NCBI RefSeq assembly: GCF_013409045.1
Contig: NZ_JACCBT010000001.1
Span: 1,178,001-1,242,000 of the forward strand
Direction of reading: 5' to 3'
Length of the DNA: 64,000 nt
Source: Actinomadura citrea
Lineage (GTDB): Bacteria > Actinomycetota > Actinomycetes > Streptosporangiales > Streptosporangiaceae
This document shows, one piece after another, positions 15,784 to 22,575 of the stretch. A program made the position numbers and the translations under genes. Position 1 is the first letter of the stretch. The number at the start of each line of letters is the position of its first letter. A model generated the notes under the pieces. The model saw nothing but the letters and a program-made list of their open reading frames with translations, was not told the DNA's origin and searched no databases.

Positions 15784-16484
15784 GCGTCCTCCTCGGGCGC
15801 GCCGGCATCGCCGAGCAGGGACTCCAGGACGGCGAGGGTCGGCTCCACGACGGCGGCGGCGGCCGACGCGGCGGCCTCCGGATCGCCCGCCGCGATCGCG
15901 TCCAGCACGGCGCGGTGCCTGGCCGGTCCCGCCTCGGGGACCTCGTGGTCCAGCCGGATCGCGCGCATCGACTCGTGCAGCCGGTCGATGAAGAACCGCA
16001 TCGCCTCGATCAGCACCGGGTTGCGGGAGGCCTCCGCGACGCCGAGGTGGAACCGCGCGTCGGCGGCGCCGAACGCGTCCGGCTCGGTGGCCTCGTCGCG
16101 GGCGCGGAGCAGTTCCTCCAGCCGCGCCAGGTCCGCGTCGGTGCGGCGGCGCGCCGCCAGCCGGGCCGCCTGGACGTCGTAGGCGAGCTGCACCTCGAAC
16201 ACGTCCCGGGCGGACGCGCGGGACACCCGGCGCAGCAGCGGCCGCGGGTCGGCGCTGCTGCGCACGTACGTCCCGTCGCCGCGCCGCACCTCCAGCACCC
16301 CGACGTGCGACAGCGCCCGGATCGCCTCCCGGACGGCCGGACGGCTCACCCCGAGCTGCGCGGCCAGGTCCAGCTCGGCCGGGATCCGCCGGCCGACCGG
16401 CCACGTGCCGCCGCTGACCTGCGCCTGGAGCTGGTCGAGCACGGCGTCCACCGTCGACCCGCTTGATACGGGACTCAACGCCAC
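15780..16484 (-). CDS. GntR-family regulator, FadR subfamily (FCD domain)
   Basis: The product has a GntR winged helix (VGRRIPAELDLAAQLGVSRP, then AVREAIRALSHVGVLEVRRG, about residues 32-72). A helical FCD domain follows with metal-site His residues (DARFHLGVAEASRN and RHRAVLDAIAAGD). FCD regulators bind small carboxylic acids. I start at GTG 16484 because GGAGG lies five bases upstream; an in-frame TTG 16496 overlaps that site. A 21-bp palindrome sits 14-34 bp before the start. The gene ends in a GTGA overlap with the MFS gene it presumably controls. Confidence 0.9.
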   Translation of the reverse strand: MALSPVSSGSTVDAVLDQLQAQVSGGTWPVGRRIPAELDLAAQLGVSRPAVREAIRALSHVGVLEVRRGDGTYVRSSADPRPLLRRVSRASARDVFEVQLAYDVQAARLAARRRTDADLARLEELLRARDEATEPDAFGAADARFHLGVAEASRNPVLIEAMRFFIDRLHESMRAIRLDHEVPEAGPARHRAVLDAIAAGDPEAAASAAAAVVEPTLAVLESLLGDAGAPEEDA

Positions 16485-16497
16485 GAAAGCCTCCAAA

Positions 16498-16518
16498 GTA
16501 AGATGTCAGACATCTTAC
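16498..16518. promoter_or_regulatory. FadR-type operator, 21-bp perfect palindrome
   Basis: GTAAGATGTC and GACATCTTAC flank a single A. The core TGTCaGACA fits the T-GT-N-AC-A pattern of FadR/GntR operators. It lies directly upstream of the regulator's ribosome binding site, so the regulator should repress its own operon with the MFS gene. Confidence 0.8.
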
Positions 16519-16542
16519 GAGGAGATCCGTGGGACCGTCTGA

Positions 16543-16584
16543 CCCGTGGTGACCGTCGGGAGGGGTCTCGACGGTCACCACGGG
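16543..16584. terminator. 16-bp perfect hairpin
   Basis: CCCGTGGTGACCGTCG (16543-16558) and its exact complement (16569-16584) enclose a 10-nt loop. The hairpin is downstream of the gene at 16670-17059 and upstream of the fadR operator, so it would stop read-through into fadR. No T-tract follows. Confidence 0.65.
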
Positions 16585-16593
16585 CATCTACGG

Positions 16594-16640
16594 CGCCCGC
16601 CGGACGGGGTGTGGGTACGGGTCGCCGGATCCGGCGGGCG
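16594..16640. repeat. Second inverted repeat next to the hairpin
   Basis: CGCCCGCCGGA (16594-16604) and TCCGGCGGGCG (16630-16640) form an 11-bp perfect inverted repeat with a 25-nt loop, ten bases from the 16-bp hairpin. With it, this makes a double-stemmed 98-bp block. It lies nearer the stop of the 16670 gene and may be part of the same terminator. Confidence 0.5.
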
Positions 16641-16669
16641 TCGCGTCCTTCGTTTCGGCCGCCTCCGCG

Positions 16670-17059
16670 TCAGCGGAGCCTGGGAAGGCCGAATCTGCGG
16701 CGGTGCCCGGTGCTCGGCGCGGCGCGGACCTTCTCCGCTTCAGCCCGTTCCCGCACGCGGGCCGCCTCCTCCTCCGCGCGCCCCTGCTCGACCGGGGCCA
16801 TGGCTTCGCGGTGGGACACCGGCGCAGCCGGATCGCGGCGCGTTCGCGGGGACGGGCCGCCCATGATGATCCCGCCCATGACGGGTCCGCGGTGCGGCAG
16901 GCCGTCGTCGGCGCCGGGGTAGTGGCGGCGCGTGCGCGACGTCGTCAGCACCACCGTCACCCAGCCGATGAGCGCCACGAAGATGACGGCCGGGCCGATG
17001 GCCAGGAAGTAGGCGTTCCCGAGGCGGTCGGACTGGGCGAGCAGCGCGCTGGCGACCAT
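16670..17059 (-). CDS. Single-helix membrane protein, unknown function
   Basis: The 129-residue product has a short N-terminus, one helix (AYFLAIGPAVIFVALIGWV, about 16-34) and a tail with a Gly/Met-rich patch (PVMGGIIMGGP). A charged, probably helical segment (EQGRAEEEAARVRERAEAEK) follows and the end is basic. ATG 17059 has GAGGAGGTG eight bases upstream. It resembles the protein of 14083-14493 in size and design and may be a distant paralogue. Function unknown. Confidence 0.6.
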   Translation of the reverse strand: MVASALLAQSDRLGNAYFLAIGPAVIFVALIGWVTVVLTTSRTRRHYPGADDGLPHRGPVMGGIIMGGPSPRTRRDPAAPVSHREAMAPVEQGRAEEEAARVRERAEAEKVRAAPSTGHRRRFGLPRLR

Positions 17060-17098
17060 GGGGCGACACCTCCTCGCCCCTGGCTTTACCCGGCGTCA

Positions 17099-17112
17099 GG
17101 CGGTTAACCGCC
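17099..17112. promoter_or_regulatory. 14-bp palindrome GGCGGTTAACCGCC
   Basis: A perfect palindrome, flanked by imperfect GGCG/CGCC extensions, lies between the DUF2207 stop and the start of the 16670 gene. It may serve as a terminator for the former or an operator for the latter. Confidence 0.4.
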
Positions 17113-17120
17113 CGGCGCCG

Positions 17121-18899
17121 TCACAGCCCGCGCGACTGGGAGATGGACCCCGAGGTGGCCAGCGTGAACGTGCGCATCGACTCGGCGAACTTCGACAGGT
17201 CCCATTCCGCCGGGCCCTCGTACCAGTAGAGGTTGTCGGCGCCCGTCGCGCGCTCGCCCGCGTCCTTGACCGTCCCGGCCCACTTCGCCACGAGGTCGAA
17301 CACCACCGCGTACGGCAGGAAACGCGAGAACAGCGCGATCCGCTGCTGCGCCGCGATGGAGCCGTCGTCGGGGAGGGCGCCCCGCTCCAGGAACGCGCGG
17401 AAACCGATCGTGTGCGCGAGGACCGTGGCGCCGCGCGCCGTCTTCGCCGGCATGTACTGGCCGCCATAGGCCAGCGCCGCGCCCGCGATGATCAGTGCGA
17501 GCCCGGCCAGCGCCCACTCGGTGGTGAACGCCAGCGCGACCGTCCCGGCGATGCCGAGCAGCGTCACGAGGATGCCCGCGACCGTCCACCGGGACCGGAC
17601 GGTGTCGGGCCGCCGCGCGAACCAGCCCTGCTTCACCACGTCGTCGTACATCGCGGACCTGACCTGCGCGAGCTTCGTCGCGAACGTCCCGCCGAGCTCC
17701 GACAGCCGGACGGCGTCGCGGCCGGACCCGTCCGGGGCGGTCAGCAGCGCGTCCAGCAGGATCCGCTCGTAGGGGAGCAGGTCGACCTGCGCGCGGTCGA
17801 GGCGGCGCAGCGTCCAGTCGAGGCGGCCGGTGACGGCCCGGTCCTCCTCCTCGATCAGCAGGTAGCCGCGCACGGCGAGGTCGACGATGGTCGCGGTCAC
17901 GTCGATCACGTCGGCCTGCTCGTCGATCAGCGTGCCGATCTGCCCGGGGCGCACCCCGTCCGGCGGCTCGAACTCCGCCCCGGCCACCGGCGCCTGGTCG
18001 CCCTCGGCGGCCCGCTTCCCGACGGTCCGCGCGTCCCGCCCGCGCAGCAGGTAGAGGGCGAGGACGCCGCCCACCAGCAGCACCAGCAGGCCGCCGAGCG
18101 CGGCGCCGGTCACGGCGTTGACGGAGAACGCGGTCGCGACCGTGTGGCGGCGCTCGTAGATCGCGTGCCCGCCCGTCGTCCCGGCCGGCAGGCCGGCGAC
18201 GACCGTCAGGTACTCGCCGGGCAGCATCCCCTGCTGGGCGAACACGCCCTGGGTGTGCGTGTGGTTCGTGTAGTACTGCGTGCAGCCGATCGTGCTGCCG
18301 ATCGGCCCGGTGAAGCAGTTGACGTTGCGGATCATCGCGCCGCCGTCGACGGTGGCCTTCGCCTCGTCCAGCGGCACCTTCCAGCCGCCGACCACCGGCC
18401 AGCGCAGCTCCTCCGCGGCCCCCATCCGGGTGATCGCGCCGCGCACGTCGTACTCCAGGACGATCGTGCGGTCGCCGGTCAGCTTCCGGTCGCCCGCCAC
18501 CTTGACCGTCGTGTGCAGCCCCGCGCTGGAGGCGGTGGCCCTGGACGGCCCGCCGTCCGGGCTGGCCGCCCGCAGATTCTCGATCCTGTAGACGCGGTCC
18601 TCGGTGACGCTCTCGTGCGCCCGGGTCGGGTACGTCCGCTGGAAGCCGTCGTGCCCGGCGAACCGGTAGACGATCGTCTCCTTCACCCTGACCGTGCCGC
18701 CCTGGACCGCGGTGAGGACGACGTCGTCCTTGAGCACCCGCTCGGCCGCGGCGAAACCGGATGCCGCCGCACCGGCCGCCGGCGCCTCGCTGACCTCGGC
18801 CGCCGTCGCAGAAGTGCTGGTCAGCAGGGGGACGGCCAGCGCCGCCGAGACCGCCAGGGCCGCCGGACGCGACCGGAACATCGCCGCAAGAGCAGACAT
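17121..18899 (-). CDS. DUF2207 domain membrane protein
   Basis: The 592-residue product has a signal peptide (SALAAMFRSRPAALAVSAAL, cleaved near STSATAA). An exported beta-rich region follows with DVVLTAVQGGTVRVKETIVY and the YDVRGAI core typical of DUF2207. A transmembrane helix (GAALGGLLVLLVGGVLALYL, about 255-275), a cytoplasmic part with YGYLLIEEED-like and LLPYERILLDALL motifs, and two more helices near 410-450 complete it. The family is widespread in actinobacteria and Firmicutes and has no established function. ATG 18899 is chosen, with the divergent metallopeptidase gene starting 43 bp away. Confidence 0.85.
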   Translation of the reverse strand: MSALAAMFRSRPAALAVSAALAVPLLTSTSATAAEVSEAPAAGAAASGFAAAERVLKDDVVLTAVQGGTVRVKETIVYRFAGHDGFQRTYPTRAHESVTEDRVYRIENLRAASPDGGPSRATASSAGLHTTVKVAGDRKLTGDRTIVLEYDVRGAITRMGAAEELRWPVVGGWKVPLDEAKATVDGGAMIRNVNCFTGPIGSTIGCTQYYTNHTHTQGVFAQQGMLPGEYLTVVAGLPAGTTGGHAIYERRHTVATAFSVNAVTGAALGGLLVLLVGGVLALYLLRGRDARTVGKRAAEGDQAPVAGAEFEPPDGVRPGQIGTLIDEQADVIDVTATIVDLAVRGYLLIEEEDRAVTGRLDWTLRRLDRAQVDLLPYERILLDALLTAPDGSGRDAVRLSELGGTFATKLAQVRSAMYDDVVKQGWFARRPDTVRSRWTVAGILVTLLGIAGTVALAFTTEWALAGLALIIAGAALAYGGQYMPAKTARGATVLAHTIGFRAFLERGALPDDGSIAAQQRIALFSRFLPYAVVFDLVAKWAGTVKDAGERATGADNLYWYEGPAEWDLSKFAESMRTFTLATSGSISQSRGL

Positions 18900-18941
18900 G
18901 GCCGCAAATGCTATCGGGAATGCGTGCGATGATTCTGCGCT

Positions 18942-20000
18942 ATGGCAGGTCATTACCCCCCGCCGCCCCCTCCGCCGCGGCCTCCGGGACCGCCCTACGG
19001 CCGTCCGCCGTACGGTGGGCCGCAGCCGCAGGGGAGACCGCCGTATGGCGGTCCGGCGTACGGCGGGCCGGGCTACGGACCTCCTGCCTACGGGCCGCCG
19101 CAGTACCGGTACGTCCCGATGCGCCCGCCGCCGCGCCGCAGCGCGGGCGGGACGATCGCGGGCATCTTCGGCGGCCTGACCTCCCTGGTCGTCCTGGCGA
19201 TCCTGGGGATCTCGCTGTTCGGCGGGAGTCAGGGCGCCGTCGGCGGCACCGGGACCTCCACCACGTCGAGCGGCCCCTCGACGCCCCGGGAGAAGGCGAC
19301 CAACAGCAAGATCTACAAGACGGGCCCGCTGACGCCGGTGAGCTGCCGCCTGCCGCCGATCCAGCCGTCCGCCCAGTCCATGCGCGGGTTCATGGACACC
19401 CTGAGCGACTGCCTGGACGCGACGTGGACCAGGCAGTTCACCAAGGCCGGCATCGCGTTCGACAAGCCCGACCGGGTGTTCTGGGTCGAGCCGGGGCGCA
19501 GCCCGTGCGGCTCCTACCCGGCGCCCGGCGCGTCCGCGTTCTACTGCCCGGCCAACAACACGATGTACGTGGGGCTCCGGCACGTCGTGGAGACGTCGGG
19601 CGGCGAGCCGCTGTCCCACTACGCCGTCTACGCCCGCGTGATCGCGCACGAGTACGGGCACCACGTCCAGGACCGGGCCGGGATCCTGCTCTACGGGGAC
19701 GGCCAGATGGAGTCCGGCGACACCGCCACCCGGACGGAGGCGAGCCGCCGCATCGAGCTGCAGGCCCAGTGCTTCGCCGGTGCCTTCCTCGGCAGCGAGC
19801 GCACCACCCTCCCGATGACCCGCGAGCAGTACACGGCCATGGTCAACGACGTGCTGGGCAGGGGCGACGACCGCCAGCCGCCGGAGAAGCGCGACCACGG
19901 CTCGGGCCGCCACTACGCGGGCTGGGTGATCACCGGTTTCAACGGGCGCGACCTGACCGTCTGCAACACCTGGATCGCGTCCCCGTCCAAGGTGAGCTGA
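18942..20000 (+). CDS. Neutral zinc metallopeptidase family protein (YpfJ-like), membrane-anchored
   Basis: The 352-residue product starts with a Pro/Gly/Tyr-rich cytoplasmic region (about 1-65) and one transmembrane helix (GTIAGIFGGLTSLVVLAILG, about 70-90), followed by an external domain. That domain carries ARVIAHEYGHHVQD, an HExxH zinc site near residue 236, with a downstream RRIELQAQCFAGAF helix supplying the third ligand. This is the PF04228 neutral zinc metallopeptidase layout. It shares a short divergent promoter region with the DUF2207 gene. Target proteins are unknown. Confidence 0.9.
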   Translation: MAGHYPPPPPPPRPPGPPYGRPPYGGPQPQGRPPYGGPAYGGPGYGPPAYGPPQYRYVPMRPPPRRSAGGTIAGIFGGLTSLVVLAILGISLFGGSQGAVGGTGTSTTSSGPSTPREKATNSKIYKTGPLTPVSCRLPPIQPSAQSMRGFMDTLSDCLDATWTRQFTKAGIAFDKPDRVFWVEPGRSPCGSYPAPGASAFYCPANNTMYVGLRHVVETSGGEPLSHYAVYARVIAHEYGHHVQDRAGILLYGDGQMESGDTATRTEASRRIELQAQCFAGAFLGSERTTLPMTREQYTAMVNDVLGRGDDRQPPEKRDHGSGRHYAGWVITGFNGRDLTVCNTWIASPSKVS

Positions 20001-20039
20001 CCTCCCGGCCGGGCTTTGAGTTCCTCGCACAGGGACGGC

Positions 20040-20055
20040 TGAGTGCCGGTACTCA
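20040..20055. promoter_or_regulatory. Inverted repeat TGAGT-GCCGGT-ACTCA
   Basis: The repeat lies 35 bp upstream of the YiaA-type ATG, where a promoter is expected. The half sites TGAGTACC and CACTCAG also occur, in the other order, at 702-721. Confidence 0.4.
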
Positions 20056-20089
20056 TGCCCCGGACGCGGGCGGGCCGCAGACTCGTTCC

Positions 20090-20386
20090 ATGACGACCTC
20101 CAAGCCGCCCGCCCAGGCCGGTTCCGCCGCGTTCTTCGTCCAGGCGACGATCTCGTTCGCCGTCTCCAGCACCGCCGTCGCCGTCGGGGTGGCCTACCTG
20201 CCGGTCAGCGCGTGGGTCCGCGCGTTCCTGGCGCTCGGCCTGCTGTATGTGATCACGTCCACGTTCACGCTGGCCAAGTGCGTCCGCGACCGGCAGGAGA
20301 CGTACGCCATCAGCACCCGGGTCGACCAGGCGCGCCTCGACAAGCTCCTCGCCGAGCACGACCCGTACGCGACCCCGTCCCTGTGA
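20090..20386 (+). CDS. YiaA/YiaB-family inner membrane protein
   Basis: The 98-residue product has two helices (AAFFVQATISFAVSSTAVAV, about 13-32, and AWVRAFLALGLLYVITSTFT, about 40-60). A conserved tail follows (LAKCVRDRQE and RVDQARLDKLLAEHDP). This pattern is common in actinobacterial YiaA-type proteins. The function is not known. ATG 20090 has no strong ribosome binding site, and a promoter-like palindrome ends 34 bp upstream, so a short or absent leader is possible. Confidence 0.82.
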   Translation: MTTSKPPAQAGSAAFFVQATISFAVSSTAVAVGVAYLPVSAWVRAFLALGLLYVITSTFTLAKCVRDRQETYAISTRVDQARLDKLLAEHDPYATPSL

Positions 20387-20407
20387 TCCCGGCCCTCCCC
20401 CCACCTG

Positions 20408-20436
20408 GCGCCGCCGTCCGCGAAGGGCGGCGGCGC
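20408..20436. terminator. Convergent-gene terminator hairpin
   Basis: GCGCCGCCG (20408-20416) pairs perfectly with CGGCGGCGC (20428-20436) across an 11-nt loop. It lies between the converging YiaA-type and DoxX genes and could serve both. Confidence 0.55.
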
Positions 20437-20455
20437 ACGACGTTCCCCGGCATGG

Positions 20456-20839
20456 TCAGCCGGTGAAGGGCCACGGGCCGAAACGGCCCGCCGCGACGAA
20501 GACCGCGAGCGCGAGGTAGACCAGGTTCAACGCCACGAACGCCGTCTCCCCGCGCCGGCCGTGCGTGACCATCGCGCCGACCATCAGCAGGACCCAGCAG
20601 GCGGCGGTCACCGGCACCATGACGGGCGCGACGCCGACCACGGCGGGCAGGATCAGTCCGACGGAGGCGAGGAGTTCCAGGCCGCCGAGCGCCTTCACGA
20701 AGCCGTCGCCGGCGCTCTCGGTCCACTGCCCGCCGGGGGCCTCGGCCAGCTTGGCCCTGGGCACGAAGACCTTGCTGACACCGCCGGTCAGCGCCACCGC
20801 GGCCAGCAGTCCCGCCCCGATCCACAGTGCCGTGTCCAT
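20456..20839 (-). CDS. DoxX-like family membrane protein
   Basis: The 127-residue product has four helices (about 3-20, 48-66, 72-92, 98-117) with the DoxX pattern ALTGGVSKVFVPRAKLAE at the N-terminus and GGLELLASVGLILP in helix two. DoxX-type proteins are small quinone-pathway or redox-associated membrane proteins; this subgroup has no assigned role. ATG 20839 has AAGGAGGA at good spacing. It converges on the YiaA-type gene and diverges from the XRE regulator 218 bp away. Confidence 0.85.
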   Translation of the reverse strand: MDTALWIGAGLLAAVALTGGVSKVFVPRAKLAEAPGGQWTESAGDGFVKALGGLELLASVGLILPAVVGVAPVMVPVTAACWVLLMVGAMVTHGRRGETAFVALNLVYLALAVFVAAGRFGPWPFTG

Positions 20840-21017
20840 GAGCTTCCTCCTTGATGGGGACGAGTGGTTCGTCCGCAAGACACCGGCGCCGCGACCCGTG
20901 TGACAACGCGACACGTGACCTGCGCCACGGGCGCCCCGAGCGCCGGACCAGCGGCGATGGGACGGTTCATCCGGCATTTCCGGCATGTGAGGCGATTCAC
21001 CACGAAGTGCTAGCTAT

Positions 21018-21039
21018 GGTGCTTGCAATAGCAAGCACC
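21018..21039. promoter_or_regulatory. 22-bp operator palindrome before the XRE-hbhA operon
   Basis: GGTGCTTGC (21018-21026) and GCAAGCACC (21031-21039) flank AATA with no mismatch. The site is 18 bp before the regulator's ATG, ideal for autoregulation. Confidence 0.75.
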
Positions 21040-21057
21040 ATGACGGAGAGTGGAGAT

Positions 21058-21531
21058 ATGGCGAGTTCGAAGGTCGGCTCGATCGGGGAGTACATCCGGG
21101 AGCAGCGGACACGGGCGAAGATCTCGCTCCGCCAGCTGGCGGACGTGTCCGGGATCTCCAACCCGTACCTGAGCCAGATCGAACGCGGCCTGCGCAAGCC
21201 GAGCGCCGAGATCCTGCAGCAGATCGCCAAAGGGCTGCGGATCTCCGCCGAGGCGCTGTACGTGCAGGCCGGGATCCTGGAGGACCGCGAGGCCGACACC
21301 GACGTGCAGGCCGCCGTGCGGGCCGATCTCGTCCTCACGGAACGGCAGAAGCAGGTTCTGCTCGACATCTACGCGTCGTTCCTCAAGGAGAACGAAGCCA
21401 GCGGCGTCCTCGGCGCCGAGCTCGATGTGCCCGCCGAGACCGCCGTACCGCAAGAGGCCGGACCAGAACAGGCCGGACCAGAGCGCAAGGAAAGGAAGAG
21501 GTCGGATGACGCTGGCCAGCAACCTTCGTGA
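21058..21531 (+). CDS. XRE-family regulator (mycobacterial Rv0474-like)
   Basis: The 157-residue product has an N-terminal XRE helix-turn-helix (IREQRTRAKISLRQLADVSG, then ISNPYLSQIERGLRKPSAEI, about 13-52). A mid region (LVLTERQKQVLLDIYASFLKE) and an acidic, low-complexity tail follow. The order regulator - hbhA - DUF2516 matches Rv0474-Rv0475-Rv0476 of Mycobacterium tuberculosis. ATG 21058 has GGAG at short spacing, and a 22-bp palindrome lies just upstream. The 3' end overlaps hbhA by 26 bp in another frame. Confidence 0.9.
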   Translation: MASSKVGSIGEYIREQRTRAKISLRQLADVSGISNPYLSQIERGLRKPSAEILQQIAKGLRISAEALYVQAGILEDREADTDVQAAVRADLVLTERQKQVLLDIYASFLKENEASGVLGAELDVPAETAVPQEAGPEQAGPERKERKRSDDAGQQPS

Positions 21532-21961
21532 GAACAAGGCCGTGTACGCCGTGGCCGGCGCCGGCGACTTCGCGGTGGAGAAGATCCGTGAGGTCCCGGA
21601 GCAGGTGACCAGGTACCAGGGCGAGGTCCGCGAGACCGTCGACCGCTACCGCGTGCAGGTCCGCGAGACCGCCGCCCGCTACCGCGGCGAGGTCTCCCGG
21701 TACCAGGAGCGCGTGGACGCCAAGGATCTGCCGGGCGCCGCCGTCGCGTACGCCACGCACTTCGGCACCCGCGCCTTCGAGTTCATCGACGAGCTCGCCG
21801 AGCGCGGCAAGAAGGTCGTGCACCGCGAGGCCTCCGAGGTCGCCGAGATCGCCGCGGCCGACCAGGCCGCGCCGAAGCAGGCGTCCAAGGCCCGCACCGC
21901 GCAGCGCCGGACGGTGCAGAGCCGGGCCACCGGGCAGTCCCGCTCCACCGCGAAGAAGTAA
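21506..21961 (+). CDS. hbhA: HbhA-like heparin-binding hemagglutinin / helical surface protein
   Basis: The 151-residue product starts MTLASNLRENKAVYAVAGAG and contains a long coiled-coil segment (about 25-75). There the RxYxxEVRETxxRY unit repeats three or four times. A basic Ala/Lys/Arg/Ser-rich tail (KQASKARTAQRR to STAKK) follows. This matches mycobacterial HbhA, whose Lys-rich tail binds heparan sulfate; in soil actinomycetes such proteins may act in membrane or lipid association. ATG 21506 lies inside the end of the regulator gene. A very strong terminator follows. Confidence 0.88.
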   Translation: MTLASNLRENKAVYAVAGAGDFAVEKIREVPEQVTRYQGEVRETVDRYRVQVRETAARYRGEVSRYQERVDAKDLPGAAVAYATHFGTRAFEFIDELAERGKKVVHREASEVAEIAAADQAAPKQASKARTAQRRTVQSRATGQSRSTAKK

Positions 21962-21970
21962 AGGCGCCGA

Positions 21971-22012
21971 ACGACGGAGCCCGGCCGGGAACACCCGGCC
22001 GGGCTCCGTCGT
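21971..22012 (+). terminator. 19-bp stem terminator after hbhA
   Basis: Arms at 21971-21989 and 21994-22012 are exact complements (ACGACGGAGCCCGGCCGGG on the left) with a 4-nt AACA loop. It is the strongest hairpin seen in the window and ends the regulator-hbhA transcript 9 bp after the stop. Confidence 0.9.
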
Positions 22013-22133
22013 CCCTACAGGTGCCTGGTCCATCAGGCCGCCCTGGTGGACGGTGCGCATAGGGTTGCGGTAAAGGAAGACCCGCGTGCGACGAGGAGTC
22101 GCCGTCCGAGACGAGCAGGAGCGCTGATCGCCG

Positions 22134-22499
22134 ATGTCGGGCTTCAACGTGCTGGACTACTTCTTCTGGTTGCTGCTGATCATCGCGTTCGTGATGGAGG
22201 CGTGGGCCCTGGTCGACTCGCTGACCGTACCCGTGAACGCCTACGCCGCCGCGAGCAAGCAGAGCAAGAAGCTGTGGATGATCATCCTGATCGTCGCGAC
22301 GGTGGTCGGCGCCGCGTACGCGGTCGCGCCGGTGGCGCTCGGCGCCAGCCCCATCGCCCTGCTGCTCGGCATCCTCCCGGTCGCCGCGTTCATCGCCGCC
22401 GCCGTCTACCTCGCCGACGTCCGCCCGGCCGTCGGCCCGTACAAGAAGAACAACGGCGGCCGCGGCGGCTCCCGCCAGGGCCCCTACGGCCCCTGGTGA
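22134..22499 (+). CDS. DUF2516 family membrane protein (Rv0476-like)
   Basis: The 121-residue product has three helices (LDYFFWLLLIIAFVMEAWAL at about 7-26, LWMIILIVATVVGAAYAV at about 47-64, ALLLGILPVAAFIAAAVYLA at about 75-94). A Gly/Arg-rich tail follows, with PYKKNNGGRG and GPYGPW. It matches actinobacterial DUF2516 and follows hbhA as in mycobacteria, although here a terminator separates them, so it needs its own promoter. Function unknown. Confidence 0.85.
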   Translation: MSGFNVLDYFFWLLLIIAFVMEAWALVDSLTVPVNAYAAASKQSKKLWMIILIVATVVGAAYAVAPVALGASPIALLLGILPVAAFIAAAVYLADVRPAVGPYKKNNGGRGGSRQGPYGPW

Positions 22500-22575
22500 G
22501 CGGCGGCCTTGCGGCCTGGCGCGACGCCAATCCCGAGGAGCGGGCCGCGGGCAAGCGGGTCGGTTCCCAGAGCGC

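Noticed and set aside
17121..20030. 969-codon minus-strand frame extending DUF2207 upstream
   Set aside because: The part beyond 18899 is antisense to the zinc metallopeptidase gene; the signal peptide fixes the start at 18899.
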